DNA from: Otis tarda
Taxonomy: Eukaryota > Chordata > Aves > Otidiformes > Otididae
Assembly (NCBI GenBank): GCA_026413225.1
Contig: CM048553.1
Coordinates: 140,624,690 to 140,688,689, forward strand
Direction: 5' to 3'
DNA length: 64,000 nt
The notes below the pieces were generated by a model, which was not told the DNA's origin, made no database searches, and saw only the letters and a list, made by a program, of their open reading frames with translations. This document shows positions 49,301 to 61,063 of the stretch, piece after piece. A program made the position numbers and the translations under genes. Each line of letters starts with the position of its first letter. Positions within the stretch are counted from its first letter, which is position 1.

Positions 49301-51054
49301 AGTCAGCCATGAAGAATACCATAAATGTTTACTAGAGCTCCCAACAGAGTAAATAATCTAAAGCTTAGGAAAAACAATCCATCTGGATACTCACTATGCT
49401 ATTTAAACTTGATTGCAAATACTCTCACACAGTGCTGATAGCGAAGCAGCTACCACACCTGATCTAAAAATATACCGTGTTTCCCCCTAGTCCTTTCTGC
49501 TTTTGAAGGAAAAAAAGAAAGCATGGGAAGAAAAAACAAACTCCCCACCTTTTCAAATCTTAGCCAGTTGCGATATAAAGTTTTAAAGCTAAAAGAATTA
49601 TTTAGCTAGAGTTCTTAATGTACTAAGTCAGTTGTGTCAAAACGTCAGCATTTTATCTCTCATAACCGGTAGCTCTCCACGGCAAGCGCACTTCGTTGTC
49701 TTTCAAAAGGAGCTCAGCTATCGGCGGGTACATTGCAACGCCCTTGAGTTCTACATATCACATTTCAGCAAACTGCAGTTATCATTCAGCTCTATAAACC
49801 CAAGTGTTACTTTCACATACAAAAGTTTTCTCAAGTTAAGGCACTGCCTCCTTGACAACTGATTCTTCAATGAAAGGATCATTTTTTAAATCTTCAGAAA
49901 ATTACAGTTTTACATCTTTTTAAAGTTCTACTAATCTACATGTAAATGCAAGCTGTATTAAGTCAGGAGACATTTGGGATCAGAACCATTTTAAAACATA
50001 AAACCAATCAGTTAAGATTCCCAAACATTCTTAAGATAAAATAATTTTTTAAAAAATATAGATGCTCCCAGTTTTGCTAAAATACATTGTAAATGCAAAT
50101 TCATATTAAGAATCAAAGTTAAAGATATAAGTAACACGAAATAGAACTCTTGAGGCTAAAAAGAAAACTGTATTAAAACTGACAAATTAATGAAATATAT
50201 AATTATATCATTTGAAGCTATATTTGTTCAATAGCTCCATTTAAGATTATTTTTAAAATAGAAAGAAAAGCGGAAACTCATTGAATAGTGAGCTATGACA
50301 CAAGACACATACACGCAGAGAGATAATCTTGATGTTAAAACCAGACCCAGAAAAGCATTTAACCTGAAGAGCAATGGAGGAGGTTAGAAGAATTTTAAAC
50401 CTTAAACTTCAAACCTCAGTGTCCTAGTGAGGGACAATACAAGAGAAGCAAGTTCCTTAGAACTACAAAATGTTGATATTCAAAACTAAAACAAAAACGG
50501 ATACAGCAAAACTAAATTTTCCTAACAGGAAAAGTCTGTTGGAGGACAGCCGCACCCTCCCAACCCAAAACGCTCACGCAAATTTGTATCGTATTTGCTG
50601 GGCAACCTTGAGTTAGTTATAAGCTTTATAAGGAAGAAAATTCAGTTCAGTTTAAAACAGCCAATTTAAAAAGGGTTTAGGAAAATAACACATCATCTTT
50701 AATAAATGGAAAAATGATAGACACACTGTTTGCTGGGTTTTATTTCATGCAGAAAGCATTCTGGTAGTCACGTACAACAGAGGATGGGTTTCAGCCACTT
50801 TCAGTACAAGATGGCCAGGAAAAGTCCAATAGTCCTGAAACTCAGGGCAATTTATAGGCAACAAATGCCAGGTTTCTAAATCCCTGGGGGAAGGAAGAAA
50901 ATACAGCAAAGACAGTAAAACTGAGACATCAGTTGCTAGAGGCCTGCAAAGCATCAGAAAGGGCAGAATCTGAATGCAGCAACTGAACAAAGCCGGGACT
51001 GAGCAGAGACGTTTAGTGGAGCTGTTAGTCGCAGCAGGGAGAAGAGGAGATCCG

Positions 51055-51126
51055 TGCTCCAGGAAAGGCAGGCAGGTTACTGCCTGGGGATGCTCCAGGA
51101 AAGGCAGGCAGGTTACTGCCTGGGGA
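51055..51126 (+). repeat. Perfect 36-bp tandem duplication
   Basis: Two identical, directly adjacent copies (51055-51090 and 51091-51126). Each contains the short palindromic pattern CAGGCA...TGCCTG. It is GC-richer than the surrounding intron. The unit is a multiple of three, which creates a repeated 12-residue phrase in one frame, but there is no other sign of coding. Confidence 0.95.
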
Positions 51127-51388
51127 GAGGACAGCCAAGCCTACCTGAGCTTAAGCAGCAGTACAGAGCATGTGGACACTGCACACAGAAACCTGCAGTG
51201 CCCTGGGAGGGGAGAAGCAATCCCCTAGCACGAGGCTACCAGTATCTTTGCTAGATGCAGCAAGTTTCATTTTCTGTGCAACTTTAAGGATTCAACAGAA
51301 GCACTGCTGTCTTTTAAAAAATGTGTCTCAGTCCGTACTTCCTCAAATTTTCTTTATTTCTTCCTCAATAATATTTTGGAAATCTCCT

Positions 51389-51403
51389 CCCCCCCCCCCC
51401 CCC
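51389..51403 (+). repeat. Poly-C run (15 C)
   Basis: Fifteen consecutive C on the plus strand, so a G-run in the STK3 sense strand. Confidence 0.95.
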
Positions 51404-54400
51404 AATTACTCAACTACCTAACCGGTTTAATGCAGTTCACAGTTTTCCTAAGCACTGAAAAAACACAGCTTGCTAAAAGATTTGGGCTCCCAACAGCAGT
51501 GGCACGGCCCATGGAGACCGTGGACAACAGAAGGGTACTGTTCCACTCCTGCATTGTGTTCAGCAGCTCACCAGCCACAGGGGCTGGAGATTTCATTTGC
51601 TTATGACGGCTTTGATGTTATGAAAATTGATTTAAATAATTTAAGAAACTTTCTTAAGACGCTCAAGAACTGAGTAGATTTTTTAAAAAATCTCTTTACA
51701 CCTTAAGGAATAGTTTATTAGCTCTACTTAATGCTGCCTTCCATTGAAGTCTTACATACAAATCATACAAATCAGATATATATGACAGAGTTTCAGCAGG
51801 TTCATTAGAGTGGATTTCGTTTTCCTTTTGACAAAATGCACCAACTCCACATTTGTGAAACATAGCTTAAATAAACACCATCAAATAATCTTTAATGAAC
51901 CTGATCAAATCCACCTTACAATGGTCTATATCTAGTAGACAGCTAGTCTTGCTTCTAATCCAGACTAAATTATGTCTAAAATAAGCAAACAAATACAGAA
52001 ATTGATAATCCATCAAATAGCACCACTTAGCTAGCAGCTTTTAAATAACATACAGTATCTTTTCCTTTACAGACACATAGTAGGCTACTCTCACTGCAAG
52101 TAATATACTAAGAAATACGTGAAAGTAGGAAAATATAAAACAAGATAATCATTCATGTCCAAGCACATTAATCAAGAAGCCCATGTACCGACACACAACT
52201 AAAAGCAATACTAACTTAAAAAAACAGACCACTCTTATCTGAATGAACAAGAAATCTCAACACTGAACAAGTACACTTAACCATAACCTAACTCTAGTCT
52301 CTAAAACACAAGCCATCCCGTGAAAAGTGTGATGCTCGCTCTGTATTACTTTAGAATCTCCACTTACTCATTGAACAAGATTCAATGATTCAGTGGCATA
52401 TTCACTTACCAAGTCCAGAACTGCCAAAATCATCTGCCAAAGAAATATGTTATTATCAAATATTTTGTCTATGACTCAAACATTAATGTGATGAAGCAAA
52501 AAATTAGCATGGTTCTTTTTTTACCTTCATTATCTCCTAGGAAGGTCTACAACATCTGATCTATTTGCTTTATCACAGAGTACAGAACAATACTAGTTTG
52601 GTTAAATTAGGTTTCCAGATGATAATCTGCAGATATAGTTGTGGTTTATCACTCAATGCAAACAGGTACTGTGTAAGCTTTTGTCTCGACACTGTCAATT
52701 AATCCCAGTCCCGATTTACAGTGCTCGCTACTCCACTTCTGTATCTCTGGAGTAAATGATATCAATTACCTAGCCTACAACCAGGGAATGGTACGAGCTC
52801 TGCAAACCCTCCAGACATACAATGTGACCCAAGTCTCAGTAGACTCTTTCTCTCTCAGAGAGTAGACTCTCTGCTGGTTTTCCAATTCATCTCTTAAGTG
52901 ATTATCTGTGTTTTGATTATGTTCCAGTTTTCCAGACTTAAAATCTATAAAGAAGAGGAAAATAATTATAAATTCTTATTTATTGCATAGTATATCAACA
53001 TTAAAAATGCTACACATATTGCACTTGAACATCTGTGACATTCACGTGGCTGTAACTTCAAATATAAATCCTCCTCCTGAAAAACATTGTTGGGAAGTTA
53101 ATCTAGGTTTTAAAATTGATTTAGTATTCATGATTTAGAAACTGAAGTAGAACCAATGGCCTCATCTGTATTATTTCCAATCCTAACTACCAGGGCAGGA
53201 AATAACGAAAGCTCACATCAAGCTGCAACTCATGCCGAACAATCCGTCCAGCACATTCCTAGACCATATAAAAAGGATAAGGAAAATGTGAAATGCATTC
53301 CTCAAATGCAAGGTGTCAGTATTCAAACAAAATCTGTGCTCAATGCAGTCAATGCTATACAGCCAACAGGCTCATCTTTAAATAGAATTGTGTTTCACAA
53401 CTGCCCTTTAGAAGTAATTAAAAGTCCAAGAAAATTTTATTTCAAATTACAGTGCCTTGTAAAAGCAGTTCAATTGTTAAGATCATCTTCAGAGTAGTGC
53501 TTTTCCAAAGTAAAGACCAAAATATAAATGCAGAGGTTATTAAATGCTCTTGCAGTTTACTTAAAATACATCACTGGGGTTTCTGCTTACAGAATATCTA
53601 TTTCTCAGTTTGACTGGTATCCTGCATTCCAAGACATAACAATGACCAGAGGTAAAAGTACAAATTAAAGGGACTAGTCACATATTAAGTGTCATTGTTC
53701 AGAGCCTGTAAGAATGGAGAGGGTGTGAACAACTCCCTCATCACCAACAGACCTGATGCATATGTATGAGCACAAATACAGGAAAACGTAGACTTACTAT
53801 CAAAAAGGTTGTGTATCTGTCCCAGACTTTCTCTATTAAATATGAATTTAGCAACACACATGAATTACTTCGTGATCTAGTTATGGCACATGCCTGGATG
53901 AGAACATTAGGACTTAACGTTGAAGGAAAACTACACTCAAATACATTAAAATATGTTCTTGAATTAATGCTAATGAAAGTCACCTCATGTAGCAGAAGGA
54001 TGCAGGGAAAAAAAAAACTCATTAATTTCTTGATAATGTTTACATCCTGTCATAACTAGAAAACAGCACCATATGAAATAGTCTTCAAAATAGTATTAAC
54101 ATACAGCAAGAAAACTGAAGAACTGCAGAAATGTAATAATTGAAAGTGTCCCCAGAGCTAGTGTCCTTTTCTCCTTCTACCCAAAACAGAGATGTATTTT
54201 CATTTGGAAACTCAAATGATTTCCCAGATAGACTCTTCTGGTGACAGAGAAGTGGATTTTGGCTTTAAGCCACCATCTTCAGAAAAGCTGTTACGGTTTT
54301 GAACACAAACTGCCTTGTTGAACTACCACACATACTGAACAGCGGACTGACTAGCCCACTCTCTTCTCCCAGCAGAAACAAGCAGCCAGCTCAGGTCTGG

Positions 54401-57386
54401 ATGGGGGAAATATTATACCTCTTTTTCTGCTTACTGTCTTTGAGATTTGCACCGCTGCTGACACAGCTGGAGACTGCATTCTTATGGCCTGAAATTACAG
54501 CGTAATCAAAGACTAGATGTCCCAGCATCCTATAATCAGGGAAGTTACAATAACAATTTAAAAATGCTATAGACTTGAAGAAGGCAAGGCTTTGTTGGGT
54601 TTTTGACAGCACTGAAAAGGTAAGGTTTTCATTATAATATTCCTGCTTAATCTCATACACACACATGTGCACACAACTGAAATTACAAATACTGTATATG
54701 TTATGAGAATTCACAATGCTGTAAAATCAAACATATTAGGGAAAACAAAAAAATATTTAAGCAAATTATTGTGTTACAGTGAATGTCCAATTCACCAAAG
54801 ACTCTATTAAAATGCACAATGAATGCAAGTAATGACTTCAAAATATTTTAAAATCCCAAATATATGAAGAGGTATGTTGAAATAGTAAAATAATAATGTT
54901 GTATAAAAAAAAAAAAAAAAAAAACACAAACCTCCAAAACCAACCTTGTGGACCATCAGTTAATTTTGCTTCCATTTTCATTAGTGATTCTGACTTTAAA
55001 CACTCAGTCACAGAGTTATTGGCTTCTTGCAGACCTCACCCATTTCAATCTCAAACCACATTCTTGTTTCTTCCATCACTGTCTCCTCTTGCTTTAAACA
55101 TAATCTTAGAGAAATATCTCATTCCATGGTTTTTGACATTAATATCTCCAAACATCTTCTGTTCTGAGAGCTGGTACTTACGCTATCTGATGGTCTGTAT
55201 TGCACAGGGATTTCTAGTAATTACGAATTAAATACCTGCTAACCTGCTTGATCATGCTGCTGCTAGACTGCCACCCATGTTTACCAGACCCCAGCCATTA
55301 CCAAAGGAGTAGTTTCAGTAATTTAACAATTACTTCTACTTCCACAAATGTATTCTATTTATACTCTCCCAAGTAGCATCACAGTGTGTAACATCTTGCC
55401 TATAAGCAGCAACATCACAAAACTACAAGGCAATTTAACTTAATCATATTAATTTGCTTAACTATGCTGAAAATATTTCACGTCTTGCTCGACAGTTGGA
55501 TATCATGCAAAATTTTGAAAGTAATATTGCTTGAAAATTGACAAATTTGCTATTTGTTGTTGCCATAACAACCAGAAAAAAATGTGTAAGAAAATATTGA
55601 GCAATAAAGGATGAAACGCCATAGAAACAGATAAGAATAGAACAAGTTGTGTCAGCACTAGCCTTAAGGAAAATTTTAAGCACAAAAAAGTTCACGGATA
55701 GAATTATAATAAGGTGGAGAAACAGAAAAGGGCAGTTGAGGTGGCGAGATCAGAAAGGTAGTTATATGGCATACTGCCAATGTTCAACAGAGATTACATG
55801 CAGGTTAGCTGAAACTTCTAAGAAAACTAAAACATATTAGATACAAATTCAGCAGGCATTATGACAAACTTGTTAGGTTTTTTTTTTTTAAATCTCTTAC
55901 TTACAACAATACTGCTGCAGTATTGCACAATATAAACAGTTTAAAGCCCTCAAAACTAGAATACAGTAATAGCTAAATTGCTGCCAGTTCTCCATGGTTT
56001 TCTAAAATTCCCTCCAGCAGAAGGAATTAACAATTGACTTAGGAAGTTACAGCGGAATTCAAATGTAAGGATCTATTTTTCTGTAGGTCAGCCCACTACT
56101 GCACTGTATAATAAATGTAAACATGAAATGATATCATTTCATCTCTGCTCCTCACCTTTCCAATGACCTTTCAGAGAAAACATCCTGGAGCCTGAATTTT
56201 GTTTGACATGGAAGTCGTACAGGCTGGATAATATGACATTCCTACCTACGAGCAAAACACCTTTAATGAATTTATTTCTCCTAAAATAATAAATGTTGCA
56301 CAGCTTTCTCTGTATCAAAGCTAGAATCAACACAGACCAGTCAAAATCAAAGGTTTGTGTACAGTAGAAGAAATAATACATTTATAGCTCTTTGTTTAAA
56401 GAATTAACAAAGCCAAAATCAAACCTCTCTCTAGTAAAACTCCTTTTTGGATGTTATCCACTGACTTGTATTGAGAGCATAATCAAGAAAAACACTTTCT
56501 TTTCACATCTCTCTTGTTTCAAAGGACAAAAAAGCAGATGGGGCTCAAACCAAAGATGGTAAATTTAGATTTGATTCAGTAGACATATGGAAACCATTAT
56601 ACAAAGAAGGGAATTCTTGCATTAAAAAGTTAGTTCAGGTGAGATGCAACTAAGCCAAAGACAAGAATCTCAGAATTAACAGAATGAACAGCCTTGATTT
56701 GTCACTAATAAAACAGCAATAGGACTTGGGAGCAGTTTAAAAAAAAAAAGGACAGAGATTAAGGAAGCAGCTTCATTCAACACTTAATCTGACCGAAGAC
56801 AGGAGGTAGCCAAAAGGGTGAATTCTGCTGTGCGAAACCTCCGGGTTCCTGACTGCTTCCTTGCACGGGATCTACCAATTCTGCAACTGGAGGGTAGCTG
56901 GGAGAGAGCGGAGGGGAGGACAAGGGGGTGTCAGATGTATTTTGAGCACGTCGAATTGACTCGGCTGTCAGGCTACCTGACTGCTACCATCGATATCTGG
57001 AGAGTAACAGAAAAGAGCAGGTGCCCCCAACTGCCATGCCTCTCTCTTTCCATAACCCCCATCTCCTGAATAAGTCTGGGGTAAGATGCCACCCATCTAT
57101 CCCTGGTTCCAAGCTACAGGGGCCAAGGTCAACGCACCAGCAGGCCAAAAGCAACAGCTGACTACTGACCTCAGACCACAACCTATACCTAGGCATAGGT
57201 ACTGATCTGGCTCTGTCTTCTCAGGCAATTAGTAGTTGTATTGAAACTTGTAGCAAATGAACTTCCTTTGAAACCTTCACCTCTGCCGAATTTGGACAAT
57301 ATGACTCAACAGTTATGAGGACAAACAGCACAATTACATAACTCTCATTTCCTCAGGAAACAGATAAAAAATAATACAGAGCTAGA

Positions 57387-57459
57387 TTGAATCTCCTTTG
57401 TATAGGGTAGTTAAAAAAATCTTCCTCGATTGATCTTCTTTGTATAGGGTAGTTAAAAA
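57387..57459 (+). repeat. Imperfect tandem duplication of about 42 bp
   Basis: The 20-nt phrase TTTGTATAGGGTAGTTAAAA occurs at 57397 and again at 57439, each preceded by similar GATTGA...CT(C/T)C text. This indicates a local duplication with small differences. Confidence 0.85.
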
Positions 57460-60057
57460 TTGGAAACACCAATACAATTAAATGTTAACAGAAAACACAC
57501 AGTAAAACTGAGTATCCCATTTTGGATAAGTCATAGGTTGGCGGGATCATAAAAATACATGAAAGATGGCCATGCTTTTATGACAAAGTGAATAAAATTG
57601 ATTTTATACACTACAACTACTGAAGTATTAATCGTATAAAACATTTCCCCCGAAGCTCTGGCAATAGGATAGTCGTTTGCTCAAAAGCAGTCTACAAGCA
57701 GAACTGTAAACAAGTAATATAAACACAACAGTGAGGCATTCTGCAGGGCTAGGGGTAAAGCAGCAGAGGCTTTTCTCTTTCTGGCATTCATAGCACTTCA
57801 GAAGAAACACAGAGATGGTGTATCCTCAGCACATTTTAGGATTCATGTTATATTTGATAGTGAAGTAACAAGACTGCCCTGCCGACACCAAAATCCAAGA
57901 AGCTGCAAGTGAAAATTTAATACCAGCAAGCAAAGCTTTTGTACCAGTTATTTCCTGTTGGTTCAGGAATAGTAGCCTTAGGAGATGTGATTGTAAAGTT
58001 AGCTGCTTCTTACTTCAGAGTTATTTTTACATGCACAACACACACAGTACATGTTGTGGGTATGATCATCAGACATTATCAGTGGGCTACACAATATATG
58101 CTTTAAAAACTTTTTTGTAACATCATCTTACAAAATGAACTATTGCAATAATTTGTAAGTTTTTATATCTCTTCCTAATATAAACTAAAAATACCACAAG
58201 AAAAATGAAAAAGGGGGAAAAAAAAGCAATAGAAGAATAATCTAGCACCATAGATTCTTTTACTCTTCCTATAAATTTGATCTTCTTACATTACAAAAGT
58301 AATGTGAATTATGACCCAATAGTGGATGTAGGTGGGGATGTCACCTACTGAGTTGATCTCACTCAAATACTGCAGTTAAACAACAATGAATTTTAAAACA
58401 CAATCTAACATATCAAATGTATTTCTAAAAAGCCTTCACACCTGTGAAGAGGAAGAAATACAGTCTTTGGAGAAAAAGTTGAAGGTGTCACTGACATTCC
58501 ACCCTGTATGCTCATTCAGTGCTATTGCTGGGATCCTGATCTGTGTTCAATTAACTGCTCAGGCAGCCCCTGGCTGAATTTGGAAGCATTCAAAAGCTTC
58601 TCTCTCAGAAGAGCCTTCAGTGACTTGCCATCACATCTTCACATCATTGTGCAAAAGCATAACTTTATCAAAAACATGACAAATTTAAAAGCAGTATATG
58701 GACAGCACAATCCACAACTGTTGTGATAGCTCTGATGAAAATGCAAAGACAATCTTAACAGTTCAACAAAAGTGTTTTAATTAAAATATTTCAATTTTCA
58801 CTATTCCACTTTTTACTATAGATTTTGGTTATCATTAAAAACAACACAACTAATTACAATAAAAGATTAAGTCACAATCACGGTACCGAATATAAAGAAT
58901 AGAGGGGAAAAAAAATCCACAAGTATTGCAAAATAAGCTACTGCACAGTCTACTAAAACTCTCCAAATATTGAGATTGTACAACACTGCAAGAAAAATTT
59001 CTCTTACTCCTGAAGTAATGACACCTTTTACTGATAAGGACTACAACACATCACTCAGCTTTACTTCATGCTACGCAACGCGTAACACTGAGGTCAGAAG
59101 GCGTTACTAAAATGACAGGTTCAGATTATTCCCAGCCTAAACTGACAAACCAAAGGCAGTGGGGAAAGGGCAGTTTTTATTCACTGCCATCCAGGGCAGC
59201 ACACGGTCCAGGACCATGTGATGAGCTATCATAGTACCTATCCCATAAGGCAGATGGCTTTCCATGAAGCAAATTTTGAAGTGCAATCAAATTGTATTTA
59301 GATTCCCTGTATCACATCATGACATATGTGCTAATTTAAAGGATTCAACTAATTTCAGGTGACTGCTTTGAAAATTTCAAAATCAGAACAAGTCTGAGAT
59401 GGCTACCGTCAATGACGAAGCTCTGACTGAACATGGTTCAGCCAAACCTTTAAATACATATACCGTAAAAGTAAAATATAATTTCTTAACACAAGCCTCT
59501 CACAGACTAAAACCAGAAGCCCTTCTATACTCAAAACATGAAGTCACTTAGTATAGCCACTCAAGGAGGAAGAAACAGAAAGGAAATTTCGGCAAGCAAC
59601 AGAGACAAGAGACTCTCCATTAATGATTCCTACAATTGTCCACCTAGATACAAACTTCCAAAAGCACCAGTGTCAGCATGAGCCTGACATTCAAAAAAAA
59701 ACAATCTTAAGACATTTACTAACCTCCCGAGACATCTCCTGTAGATTTCCCTAAATTGATACAAAGTCCTGCAGTATTTACAGCAAAATTATATCTCTTG
59801 CCTCCTTCACAAGTAGACATAGCTGCTATTAACAGAAGTAATAGAAAGCAGCATCTTTACTCTGCACTTTTTTCCCCATAAATCAACATGTGCTTTTTAA
59901 AAAATGTACAAATGTAGCAAAGATTCAACAGCTACCACAGCAAGCAGAAAAACTCCCTTAGAGTGTTTCAAGTATGCACGTATGCAAGACAATACTCATA
60001 CATAAAAATATATATATATTCCATGTTCATGAACGCATCGAACACAGCAATTCTAGT

Positions 60058-60067
60058 TAAATTTCAC
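60058..60067 (+). repeat. Left target-site duplication of the young CR1
   Basis: TAAATTTCAC here is repeated exactly at 61064-61073, on the other side of the CR1 insertion. Confidence 0.85.
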
Positions 60068-61063
60068 CGGTCACCAGTGGCGTCCCTCAGGGGTCCGTGT
60101 TGGGCCCGGCCCTGTTCAACATCTTTGTCGGCAACATGGACAGTGGGATAGAGTGCACCCTCAGCAAGTTCGCCGATGACACCAACCTGTGTGGTGCCGT
60201 CGACACACCGGAAGGGAGGGATGCCATCCAGAGGGACCTTGACAGGCTGGAGAGGTGGGCCCGTGCCAACCTCATGAAGTTCAACCAGGCCAAGTGCAAG
60301 GTCCTGCACCTGGGTCAGGGCAATCTCAGGCACAAATACAGGCTGGGCGGAGAATGGATTGAGAGCAGCCCTGTGGAGAAAGACTTGGGAGTGCTGGTAG
60401 GTGAGAGGCTCAACATGAGCGGGCAATGCGCCCTTGCGGCCCAGAAGGCCAACCGCATCCTGGGCTGCATCAAGAGGAGCGTGGCCAGCAGGTCGAGGGA
60501 GGTGATTCTGCCCATCTACTCTGCCCTGGTGAGACCCCACCTGGAGTACTGCGTCCAGTTCTGGAGTCCCCAACACAAGAAGGACATGGACCAGTTGGAA
60601 AGGGTCCAGAGGAGGGCCACAAAGATGATCAGAGGGCTGGAGCACCTCTCCTATGAGGACAGGCTGAGAGAATTGGGGCTGTTCAGCCTGGAGAAGAGGA
60701 GGCTCCAGGGAGACCTGATAGCAGTCTTCCAATACCTCAAGGGGGCCTACAGGAAAGATGGGGAGAAGCTGTTCAGTAGGGCCTGTTGTGATAGGACAAG
60801 GGGTAATGGGTTTAAATTAGAAGGAGCTAGGTTTAGATTAGATATTAGGAAAAAATTTTTTACAATGAGAGTTGTAGAGCACTGGAACAGGTTGCCCAGA
60901 GAGGTGGTGGATGCCCCATCCCTGGAAATGTTCAAGGCCAGGCTGGATGCGGCTCTGAGCAACCTGATCTAGTCAGGGATGTCCCTGCTTCTTGCAGGGG
61001 GGTTGGACTAGATGACCTTTGAAGGTCCCTTCCAACTCTAACCATTCTATGATTCTATGATTC
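60068..61063 (+). mobile_element. Young 5'-truncated CR1 LINE with open ORF2 C-terminal frame
   Basis: A 996-bp CR1 3' end in plus orientation, antisense to STK3. The frame is open from just inside the 5' junction (about 60,070) to the stop at 60,970-60,972, about 300 codons. It begins inside reverse transcriptase motif B ([14 protein letters not shown]), followed by the catalytic FADD box near residues 33-36 of that frame, then the C-terminal region with [22 protein letters not shown] and [20 protein letters not shown]. The 3' end has 'gactagatgacctttgaagg' and two ATTCTATG-type units. Missing motifs 1-4 and the endonuclease make it inactive. There is no host promoter or start codon, so this is not a gene. 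A 10-bp target duplication flanks it. Confidence 0.97.

Larger units (their letters stand above)
42250..60057 (-). other. STK3: Large STK3 intron (presumed last intron), mostly unrecognised sequence
   Basis: No segment encoding the expected penultimate STK3 exon was found on the minus strand, so this is taken as one intron continuing beyond the window. It is AT-rich and poor in recognisable repeats. It contains an A-run with AAAT units (about 42,480-42,510), a 16-G run (43287-43302), a 15-C run (51389-51403), a 36-bp tandem duplication (51055-51126), an A-run (54905-54922) and a short duplication near 57.4 kb. Two exon-like segments are discussed in the findings. Confidence 0.6.

Noticed and set aside
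59738..59827. Exon-like minus-strand segment with an open frame (contains EGGKRYNFAVNTAGL)
   Set aside because: The acceptor is fair, but the donor GTTAGT is weak. It does not resemble STK3, its phase does not fit the STK3 junction, and a 30-codon open frame is common by chance.
60097..60972. 291-codon frame as a possible host gene
   Set aside because: It is the C-terminal part of a 5'-truncated CR1 ORF2. The first codon is GTG and there is no promoter.
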